DNA from: Schizosaccharomyces osmophilus
Taxonomy: Eukaryota; Ascomycota; Schizosaccharomycetes; Schizosaccharomycetales; Schizosaccharomycetaceae
DNA: 64,000 nucleotides
Direction of reading: 5' to 3'
NCBI RefSeq assembly: GCF_027921745.1
Contig: NC_079239.1
Location: forward strand, 3,251,501-3,315,500
In this document: positions 10,405-18,922 of the stretch, in pieces
Position numbering within the stretch: position 1 is the stretch's first letter
How the letters are laid out: the number at the start of each line of letters is the position of its first letter
Program-made: the position numbers and the translations under genes
The notes under the pieces: generated by a model
Database searches by the model: none
What the model saw: the letters and a program-made list of their open reading frames with translations, nothing else
What the model was told of the DNA's origin: nothing

Positions 10405-13212
10405 TCAGCGGATAATAGCTTCTGACTGAGTGTTTTCTTGAGCAAGCTTTCCAGGAACAAAATCATCAGGGACCTCCACAACACTCAGCCTTTGGCCATT
10501 GAAAGTGACGATATCCTGTTTAACTATCGGACAGCTTGTATCTTCGATTTTGTCTTGAACATCAACATCTAGCGCTTCCGATTCGGAAGATTTTGCACGT
10601 AAATTCTGCAAGTCCGAATTGTTTCCGAGTCTCAACTGATTCCTTCGTTTGGAAGCGTTTGACAGTGTCCGATCACCGGCATATCCTGACGGGTACAGTA
10701 CAGTGGACGAACTCTCTTTCTTTGAAGAAGGAGGAGGAAAGACCGAATGAAGATATCGTTGTAAATGATTATCCAACTCCAAATCCTCCTTTAATACTTT
10801 AATGCTTGATTTGAGTTTGCAAAGCTCAATTATATGCACTCGCAAGACTTTTCGCAAATTATTCGCGGCGCGCACAAGACGAACGCGCGTTCGGCTTTGA
10901 ATTGGCGCCATACGTAACAGATTATCTACATTTCCCTTCTCAATAATAAACTTAGACTCCACTTCTTGCAGACGTTCTTCCAACTTACAGATTCTGTTCT
11001 GAACAATAAAAATCCGAAGTTTTGAGCATTCTAGCATTTCAGATCCTGTCTCGTGAGATACTTTCGTCATAGCCTCCTTGTCTTCTTCAATTTCCGGGAG
11101 AACGCTCACTGAAGCTTTGACGCTAGTATCCGATTGATCTACACAACAAAGCTTTTCTCTGGGAGCTATGCCGGACGTGGCGAAGGCGCTAACGAAATTT
11201 ACTTTATGTATCCAGTCGTTCATCTCATGCTCTGATTCAGTAGAAAGCACGTAAGTCGTGGAATTTCTCTGTTTTATAATAAAGGAATAACTGCCGTCAG
11301 TGTCGTTTTTCTTTTCAGTAAAGGCAACCAAATTTGAAAGCGGTATTATATAATCCGGACTAAGAGATGTCAAAGAAGGAGTAAAATAATGAGGTGGAGA
11401 TCTAGTAGAGCTGTGAAACTCTTGCAACTGTGAAATCAAGCCCTCTATCCACGAAAGATTCTTAAAAAACATTAGTTTAGAACTTGTCAAGATTACGCCA
11501 ACTTCTCTTCCAGAAACTAATTTTTCTTTTCGTGCCCTTTCGTTTTGAACGACTATTCCAAGCTTGACAACTTTTATGTTTACGACAGCTGGATTTGTGC
11601 TTTCGCTTTCCGTTTCGGGAGCAAAATGGAAAGAGAATGCTTGAGGTTGAGAACGATGGGAGACTATTTGAATATAAGGGGCAGTCATAAACTGTTTATA
11701 ATGTTCACTGGCATTTGGGCATATCGAACTATCAGCAACAGGAATACCATCAAGTTGATCATAACGAAGTATAGACTGCAAATTTAGTCGAAAACCTGTT
11801 AACTGTCGCTCAATCCCCACAAAGTGGCTTTCGGTAGCAAGTGGATTTCTTTTGGATAAGCGAAATTGAGAATCGCTGAAGCGTTGAGAAAAACTGGTTC
11901 TTTCACCAGCAGGTGAAATTAACGAACTAGGGTCTTCTTCAACATGAACGAATGGAGTATAAGTAATATTATCATAAAAGCATTCCAAGATTTCAGGCAA
12001 AATATTGGGCAAATTCGTATTTGCGATAAATTCGCTTTTCGTCATCTTTTGACGATTATTTATGTTGTAGAAATCCGTATGAAGAATCATTAATGAAAAA
12101 GTTAAAATATAACATTCATCGGAAGACTCATAAAATGATGGGTTGCAATGGTAGTATTGATCTGAAAAAGAGCTCAAGACTCTATCAATTTGTTGGGTTT
12201 CTTGAGGAAGAATAAAAAGAGCAAGAAATTTCCTAAGAGCCATATCAAGTGCTATTTCTTTTAAAGGCAGATCAGACAAGTACCTTCGTAAAGCTATCTT
12301 CATAAACGAGTGGTTGGACTGTGAAAGAAGACCAGGCATAAATCGCGCAGGAACAGAAGCTTGTAGTCGGTCTAAGAAAGCGATAGGGGTCTCTCCGTAC
12401 TCCACCGACGGTAGAGAAAAATCAGAAAGACTCAATTTTATTGTATTTAGTTCAGATGACGAGGACGGACCATGTTCATCAAAATTAGCCGACCGATTGG
12501 ATGTTGGACTAGGGATACTCAAACTAGAAGAGAATGAATTTGAAGATTTGGTGCGGAATATGTAGGAGCCATTTGACTCCGTGGAGGAACGGGAAGGTGA
12601 CCCTACAAAGAAAGATGTTTTGGAGGTTTGCAGCGGAAGGATGGAGAGAGTGGAAGCGGCCAGCTCGTCTAAAGTGTTACGCTGCTGTGAAGAATCTGGA
12701 AGATCAGCAACGGAAGCAGGAGAGTCGAGGTTAGGTAATGGCTGAGCTGGGAAAGATGAAGAGTGATTTAAGGATTGAAGGTTTCTTTCGGGAGAGTATG
12801 TTCTAGCATGGTAAGGCTGTTGATGGAAGCCAGTAGGTAAATGGGCTGAAGCAGATTGGGGAGAGTTTGGTTTTGAGGAGCGTTTCCAGCGTTTAGGAAT
12901 CGTCAATTTTAATGCACTAGAGACACGATTTGAAATATTTTTAGATGTGCTAAAATCTGGACGATGCTCTGATTCGGAGGATGAGTCTAAGGCATAACCC
13001 GGTGATGATAGGGCGGGTGAGTTTAGAGAACCATCGGAAAAATCAGAAGTGACGGTAAGTCTTGGAGGGCGCTTTCCTTTTGAACGATGAAATGCAGATT
13101 GGAAAGCCGTCTTTGTTTTTGATTTCCGGCTCGAGGGAGAAGGGGGACAATTAGCGGATTCAGAAAGGGAGTTTAAAGCTGAGGAAGGTGGCTTTCCAGA
13201 TAAATTATCCAT
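10405..13212 (-). CDS. sec74: Sec7-domain ARF guanine-nucleotide exchange factor
   Basis: This 935-residue protein begins with about 260 low-complexity Ser/Pro-rich residues. A Sec7 domain follows at roughly 265-430, with FILPQETQQIDR carrying the catalytic glutamate position and then CYILTFSLMILHTDFYN. A PH-like domain lies around 510-690, and a short coiled coil around 730-830. The layout fits fungal Sec74/Syt1-type exchange factors that load GTP on Arf GTPases at Golgi/endosomal membranes. Length is close to the S. pombe protein. The gene is a single exon, with its ATG at 13212. Confidence 0.92.
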   Translation of the reverse strand: MDNLSGKPPSSALNSLSESANCPPSPSSRKSKTKTAFQSAFHRSKGKRPPRLTVTSDFSDGSLNSPALSSPGYALDSSSESEHRPDFSTSKNISNRVSSALKLTIPKRWKRSSKPNSPQSASAHLPTGFHQQPYHARTYSPERNLQSLNHSSSFPAQPLPNLDSPASVADLPDSSQQRNTLDELAASTLSILPLQTSKTSFFVGSPSRSSTESNGSYIFRTKSSNSFSSSLSIPSPTSNRSANFDEHGPSSSSELNTIKLSLSDFSLPSVEYGETPIAFLDRLQASVPARFMPGLLSQSNHSFMKIALRRYLSDLPLKEIALDMALRKFLALFILPQETQQIDRVLSSFSDQYYHCNPSFYESSDECYILTFSLMILHTDFYNINNRQKMTKSEFIANTNLPNILPEILECFYDNITYTPFVHVEEDPSSLISPAGERTSFSQRFSDSQFRLSKRNPLATESHFVGIERQLTGFRLNLQSILRYDQLDGIPVADSSICPNASEHYKQFMTAPYIQIVSHRSQPQAFSFHFAPETESESTNPAVVNIKVVKLGIVVQNERARKEKLVSGREVGVILTSSKLMFFKNLSWIEGLISQLQEFHSSTRSPPHYFTPSLTSLSPDYIIPLSNLVAFTEKKNDTDGSYSFIIKQRNSTTYVLSTESEHEMNDWIHKVNFVSAFATSGIAPREKLCCVDQSDTSVKASVSVLPEIEEDKEAMTKVSHETGSEMLECSKLRIFIVQNRICKLEERLQEVESKFIIEKGNVDNLLRMAPIQSRTRVRLVRAANNLRKVLRVHIIELCKLKSSIKVLKEDLELDNHLQRYLHSVFPPPSSKKESSSTVLYPSGYAGDRTLSNASKRRNQLRLGNNSDLQNLRAKSSESEALDVDVQDKIEDTSCPIVKQDIVTFNGQRLSVVEVPDDFVPGKLAQENTQSEAIIR

Positions 13213-13900
13213 AGTAAGCCTATTCTATAACGATTGAACAAAACGAATATAAAGCATTTATGTATGCTGGTTTAACTTTTTTTAGAGACCCAGAGAAAGC
13301 CGAACCGATTTAGTAAACAATTACTTTTAGGATACAGTATGCAAAAAACAAGCTGAAGAACGACTTATTTTTAATTAATTAGAGAAAAAAAGACATGAGA
13401 GAGAATCATGAATGGACAACGCAGAAGAATGGAGTGAAAAAGAGAAGAAACAACAAAACCAGAAAATTATTTGCCTATAAGAAGGAAACCAAGAACTAAA
13501 TGGATTGCAAATGAATTTTCCTGCAGAAAACGAAAGGGTAAAAAGAGGATTGTAGTAGTTTTGTCCAATTCTTTTAGAGAAATACTGTAAAAGCTCCTAG
13601 AGCATAACAACAGACACCCAGGAGAATTTAAGGATTTCAAAAAAGAATGGAAAGCAAAAAAAAGAAGAGGATGCGAATGGTAATTACCAAGCCGAAACAG
13701 AAACACAAATAAAGACGTTTCGGGAAGGGTTAAACAGGAAAGAAAGCCTTCGTCGCAAGGAGACGCTACGTCGTAATGTTACGTTAATCTCTTAGTATGA
13801 TATTAAGGTGAGGCGAGAGTTATACAATTACAATACGCTTCTAACACTGTTAAAAATCATTCATTATGAACTTTTTTTTTTAAAAACTGCCATCTGGAAA
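13213..13900. other. Upstream region of sec74
   Basis: This is an AT-rich region with purine-rich stretches. It contains only short frames without family features. Confidence 0.5.
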
Positions 13901-14125
13901 TTATTTGATTTCGTCCATGATCATTTGATGATCAGCGTCCATTGATTTGATATCGTACATGAAGAGTAAAAACTGCCAAACGATCACACGCCTTTCAAAC
14001 TATAGAAAATGAATAAAATTTAGAAAGGGAAAAGCTGCTTATTTCCTACGAGCTTTTCTTGCTTTGCTCTGTTCCTAGAAATGTCAACAATGATGTAATG
14101 TAAACAAACCAAAAAAAGGCGACAT
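13901..14125 (-). CDS. Candidate 47-codon spliced micro-gene
   Basis: Proposed exons on the minus strand are 14125-14106, 14074-14050 and 13999-13901. The last exon is a clean 33-codon block (starting FERRVIVWQF, ending MDEIK) after a good acceptor (TTTTCTATAG) with an upstream TTCTAAAT branch-like site. The middle exon reads NRAKQEKL. Phases join without a stop. A TATATATT-like element sits about 85 bp upstream of the ATG. The first donor (GTTTAC) is unusual, so the N-terminus is doubtful. I do not recognise the protein; it has one hydrophobic stretch. Confidence 0.35.
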
Positions 14126-15518
14126 GTGAAATAAAAAAAAAAGCTTCAAAAATTCCCTAGAAAATCTTCTTTTGAAAGGTTTTCACAAACTTTGTTGTTT
14201 TGTATAAAAAATATATAAAGAAACCAACGTCTTTCCGACATGTTTTGCAATACAGTACTGCCAGACACGAAGGAACCAAGGGAGAGTAAAGTTAAAGTAT
14301 TTTCCAAAAAAGAATTTCTTCATTTGCTAGTCCTTTTTAGATAGATTCGATGGCTTGCTTCTTTATTACAATTCACTCCCCCTACATAATCAGCTGGAAG
14401 TTGGATTGCCCAGCAAGCAATTAGGATGGGATAGCAAGAGAAAGCCTTGTTTGTTTTTTCAAAAAACGAAAAGACTACAAGTGTACCTTTTTCTATCCCT
14501 TTACAACATATACATCCATGGATGAGACAGATAACGCTGTCATAAAAGATTAAACTTGGAACGCCTAAACCAAGGCTCTTTAAAAATCCCCAAAATGAGA
14601 ACTACAGTTTCGTATTTATTTCCTGTTTAAAAATTGAGAACTAGAAATTTGGACCCTTACAGAAAGCTAGATATATAACATAAGACTTGAACAGCATGTG
14701 AATTCCGATTTCTACAGAAGATTTGTCATACATTCGTTTTCAGAATTTCGTAGCAAGCCAAGGCGTCAAAGCAATAAAACTGTTCACGCACATTACAATG
14801 CTATTAAATAATCTTGTGTCATGTATCGCCCGATTCCATAAGATTTTATTATTTACCGAAACAGAATCTTAAATAGCGCTACGGTAAAATATACGCGCGG
14901 GACTATATTCAAGCTTCTAATCGTGTAGAAAGCATCCTTTATACAACGCCCACTTTTCATTTAACTAACGAAAGGGTTTCTTAAGCCATTGTGCAAGGAT
15001 TCATCCGTTTTAGTCGTGGATTAATTATTAAAATATTTTTAAACTACTGATTTTTTTTTTAGTTTTTCTAATCCCCAATTTCTTACAACTTTGGCTCGTA
15101 TACATTTGTCGGCCAATAATTTAAAAATTGCCATTGTTTGTTCACCTTTGTAGCTACAAACGAACCGTTAACAATCTGAACGATTGGACTCGAATTGTAT
15201 TAATATTTGCTGAATTCTTTTAGGGCTTCCTCCCTTTTTCCCAATACCATTCGTGCGCGCATTGGTTAACAAGTTTGAGGATTATTTCTTTGGTCGGACG
15301 GTGCTTTATTAAATTATCTCATTTCATTAAAGACGTAGGCCTACGTCTAGAATAATTCTCTCCTGCAATTTGTGAGAAAACCTTCGGAATTGGAAAATCT
15401 GCATTTGTTACTTTGCCACCGAAGGTTTCCTTTGGATTTCTTTGCTCTTTGCTCTTTGGAGTTTTGGTTTTGTCTTTTATTCCTTCGTGCTTTTTATTTT
15501 CGATATTTTTACATATTC
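14126..15518. other. Large intergenic region before the Yippee-like gene
   Basis: About 1.4 kb without a convincing gene. It includes a perfect 18-bp palindrome at 15331-15348, 170 bp before the Yippee ATG. Long 5' leaders or non-coding transcripts are possible but not shown. Confidence 0.5.
15331..15348. repeat. 18-bp perfect palindrome
   Basis: AGACGTAGGCCTACGTCT equals its own reverse complement. It lies 170 bp upstream of the Yippee-like ATG and may be a dimeric transcription-factor site. Confidence 0.6.
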
Positions 15519-15911
15519 ATGGGCCGTCATTACCCTCTACGACTTACGAGTCAATATTATGTTTGCATTCATTGCAAAACGCACCTTGCGTTTAAAGGCC
15601 ATTTAATCAGTCGTGACTATACTGGCCGTTATGGTCGTGCAGCTCTCATAAAGAGAATAGAAAATGTGATCGAAATGCAATCGGTCACTGAAGAAATGCT
15701 GTCCGGTAAATATATCGTCCGTCGTGTACATTGCTGTCGATGCCACGCGAATGTAGGTTGGAAATATGTACTCGCATACAAACCATCAGAAAAATATAAA
15801 GAAGGAAATTATATACTAGAACTGAATGTTTCCTCTCTCATTCGTGATGAAATTGATGCGAGCGAATGTATTGTACAACCTCCAATTGCCTTTTTGTCCT
15901 CTTCCTTATAG
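15519..15911 (+). CDS. Yippee-like zinc-binding protein
   Basis: This 130-residue protein has the Yippee fold. The N-terminal MGRHYPLRLTSQYYVCIHC provides the first CxxC, and RRVHCCRCHANVGW the second CxxC, so a single zinc is expected. The run HLISRDYTGRYGRAALI and the end of the domain YKEGNYILEL are nearly invariant in the family. Yippee proteins are small conserved eukaryotic proteins of poorly defined function (the budding yeast relative is Moh1). The ATG at 15519 begins exactly where the family does; the frame extends upstream only without ATG. Confidence 0.92.
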   Translation: MGRHYPLRLTSQYYVCIHCKTHLAFKGHLISRDYTGRYGRAALIKRIENVIEMQSVTEEMLSGKYIVRRVHCCRCHANVGWKYVLAYKPSEKYKEGNYILELNVSSLIRDEIDASECIVQPPIAFLSSSL

Positions 15912-16761
15912 AATCCTTACCTTAAATGACTGTGTCGGATTCGACATGCATACACCATGTTATTTATAATTCTTATTCAGATCGAAACATTATGATCCTA
16001 TGCATTGGTTATATTCCTTAGTATATTTACTCTGGTTTTTTCCCTAGTTTTTTTTCTTTTTTTGTCATTCATCTTGGTCTCTTTTATTTTATTGTTTTTA
16101 TCTCTCCTTTGGAAAATTTTCAAATTCCTGATTTTTGCACACAGTTGATCATTCTGGATGTTAAGGGATTCTACGTCTCTTTTCTGGAGTTTACTTTCAT
16201 TCCTTTTTTACTGTGTGCGTATAATTCCCAAGTCTGCCGGTTGTTTTCCTTTTTTGTTCATCCTATATCTTTTTTTTTTTATATAGTTTCGCAGATTTTT
16301 GCGATTTCGTTTTAGTGGATTTTGTGCTTCATACTTCGTATATTTAGACACTCATCAATAAGCATACTATAGTTTTCAAGTACAGACCTCGTCGTTGAAC
16401 ACTTCAGTAAACTATTCTTACTACCAGTTTTTTACGTAAAACAAAAAAAATCACTGACGATTTCTTACACTCCTATTTTTCTACGCATTCCCAAAGCAAA
16501 ATACAACAAAAGCGGGTCGACCTTTTGTTTTCTAAAATACCATTTTAAGTAACAAACGTATGTTACCTTCCCTACTTCCATGTAACAGTGGATGCATTGC
16601 ACGGGATAGACTTCCACCATAAAAAACCCACTTCTCCCCTTTCACTCATAATTTAGGTATATTTTCATTGTTTTTTCTCACTTCTTCTTGATCCTATTGA
16701 TCCTATTAAAAACTCTGTATTTCCTTTTCCAGGCCTATTCTGACTCTTCTTTTCTTCCAAA
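15912..16761. other. Intergenic region
   Basis: This T-rich region contains the 3' end of the Yippee-like gene and the mic10 promoter. Only low-complexity frames are present. Confidence 0.5.
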
Positions 16762-17176
16762 ATGTCAAAACCCGTTTCCAGTGAACAAAGCTTGAATTAC
16801 AAGGTAGGTGGTTGTATTTAAAACCAGATTTGGTCTATAGACCATAAGATGGCTCCTTTTCTGTGGTTGTAATGGAGATGATGTACTAACTCTTGTAGTG
16901 GGATGTATGCCTTTCCAACATGGTTGTCCAATCCACTGTAGGTATCGGCATTGGTATTATTAGTTCTGCCATTATGTTTCGTCGTAAGTTTGGGAAATTG
17001 TTCCTTTTCCTTGTATCTCGTAATAACCATCTTAATCTTTAGGTGCTGCATGGCCTGTTTGGGGAGGTTTGGGCTTTGGTCTTGGTAAAGCCTATGCTGA
17101 TTGCAATGCAAAGCTCAAAACATTTCCTGCCGTTCATCAAGAGCTACAAACTGTTACGAATGAAGAGAAAAAGTAA
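16762..17176 (+). CDS. mic10: MICOS complex subunit Mic10
   Basis: Three exons are proposed: 16762-16803, 16899-16983 and 17043-17176 (86 residues). Donors are GTAGGT and GTAAGT; acceptors follow TACTAAC and TCTTAAT branch-like sites, and phases are 0 and 1. The product has the Mic10 signature: a conserved WDVCLSN entry, a first membrane segment with GIGIGIISS, a short RR-containing turn, and a second segment WGGLGFGLGKAYADC. These paired glycine motifs drive oligomerisation that bends the inner membrane at crista junctions. The C-terminus is short and charged. Both exon joins restore one continuous frame. Confidence 0.93.
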
Positions 17177-18492
17177 AGAATGTTCCGAAAGACTTGTTTA
17201 TCCTTTGGTTTTCAATGACCATCTTTGGTAAACAACTCTACTACCCCGAACTTGAATGCTGGTCTACTTTGTAGTGTTTATGTATTGACGATGTCTACGG
17301 CTGTAGTCAATTTGCTTCGTGCATACGACCATTATCAACTAATTCAAGACTTAGGCTATAGTAGACGAAATGAAACTTTACTTTCTTGAGGAAATATGTT
17401 TATCTAAAAAGAACAAAAATATCAAATCTAAAACGAAGTACAATTGCTTGTTCGAAACTATCAAACGATTGAAATTGAATCGAAACGAAAGCACATCTAA
17501 ACTAAAATCTGAAACTCATCTATGTCGGTTTCCTTGGGTTAGCCAACAGCATACACATATAAACATACATACCTCCTCACCATACATTACTTGCTGTCGG
17601 AGGTTTCATTTTCCATATTTTCTCCTGGATGCTTCATTCCAAGGCTTCTGACCGACTACTCGTTTTGCCTTCGTGAATTAAAAATACCAAGACATACCAT
17701 AACAAAAAGCGAAACAAACAACACTATTGTAGGAAACTTTTATGGATGATTCTCGACATATCAAGTGCCTGTCTTTGTCTTGTCTAGCGACATTTTTGTA
17801 CTTTTCGTTTATGTCAAACCAGATTATTCCCACAACGTTCGCCGCTGATGTACCTTCAAACAGTGGTGTAAGGATCCTATCATACGTCTTTTTCAACCAC
17901 CAGCTTTATGGAATCGTTTCAAATATCAATCCTTAATATACCTCACATAATGATGTAAAGAACCTCCTTTCATTTACATTGCTGACCCTATGAAGGACAA
18001 CACTATTGCGTTTGTTTATTTACTTATCCCCGAAATGAATCTTTTCGCTCAAAAACAGGCAGATTACGAACGTCTTACTTTTTCGCCTTTTCTTGACATT
18101 GCTTGTAACCGTGATAAAAAAATAACTCTTTTTCTTTGTTCTTTTTCCTTTATTTTTCCAGTCTTTTTTGTCCCGTTTTCTATTTACACATGGGAGCTTA
18201 CCCCAGTCAGTCAGTGGTGTCGGTAATACGCTTGGCATTCATTCCCAGAACGTTCTTCTCCTACAAAAAGGTGATGGAGATCTCGACTTTTGGTAGGTAG
18301 CCAACAAAAAAACTCTTTTTCTTTTACTTTTCGTTTTAAACTATGCTGAAATTCTATATTTTCAGAATGATTTTGAACATCAAAAAAGTGTTCTCTTCCC
18401 AACGTCCTCCTTTGTTTACATTACATTGTCCTTTGCATTACATCATTCTTCATATTAGGGTTGGCGTTAAAACTTTGGCGAGATACAAACAT

Positions 18493-18513
18493 TGACGTCA
18501 ATGAGTATATAAG
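18493..18513 (+). promoter_or_regulatory. CRE/ATF site and TATA box of pyp2
   Basis: A perfect TGACGTCA (18493-18500) is followed 5 bp later by TATATAAG (18506-18513), about 410 bp before the pyp2 ATG. In S. pombe, pyp2 is induced by the Sty1 MAP kinase through the bZIP factor Atf1, which binds this octamer. The site and spacing fit the same negative-feedback circuit. Confidence 0.75.
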
Positions 18514-18897
18514 ATGTACACTTCCACATCAATTCTTACAGACTTTACACTGTCAATTTGTAAATCCGTACGAGAATTGTAAAAAAGAGATATTAATAAG
18601 GTGACCTGGTGAGAAGACACCTTCAATATCATTGTTTCTTTTAAAAATTTTGAATTTGAGAAGTGCTCGCTAAATTGTTAGATCGTAGATTGAGGCCGCC
18701 AGGTTTTCCTCCGTTTGTCCAAAAAACCCATTTGGAACGCGTCTTTTCACTTTTCTAATTGTAATTGAGCCAATAAAGGCTCTAGAGGCTTCTTGTTGAA
18801 GGAAACTTTAGATTGTTCAATAGAATTTACGCCACCGTTTCCCTGGAGCTGGCTGTCTTTAAGGAGTACGAGATATCTTGGGTTTGACCCTTCTGAG

Positions 18898-18903
18898 ATG
18901 TGA
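18898..18903 (+). promoter_or_regulatory. Start-stop upstream ORF (ATGTGA) in the pyp2 leader
   Basis: ATGTGA is the only ATG between the TATA box and the pyp2 start codon. It sits 19 nt before that start. Minimal uORFs of this type can stall or divert scanning ribosomes; an effect here is inference. Confidence 0.5.
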
Positions 18904-18922
18904 ACGGGTCTGTCTCAAAACA

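Larger units (their letters stand above)
17177..18922. other. Long upstream region and leader of pyp2
   Basis: This 1.75-kb region has no convincing gene; the 64-codon frame at 17742-17936 shows no family features. It carries a CRE and a TATA element near 18.5 kb. A leader of about 370 nt follows, whose only ATG is part of ATGTGA just before the pyp2 start. Confidence 0.6.

Noticed and set aside
17290-17310. 5S rRNA-like start (GTCTACGGC)
   Set aside because: The match stops after a few bases; none of the internal 5S control regions follow.
17742-17936. 64-codon frame upstream of pyp2
   Set aside because: No conserved features; matching open frames exist on the other strand, as expected by chance.
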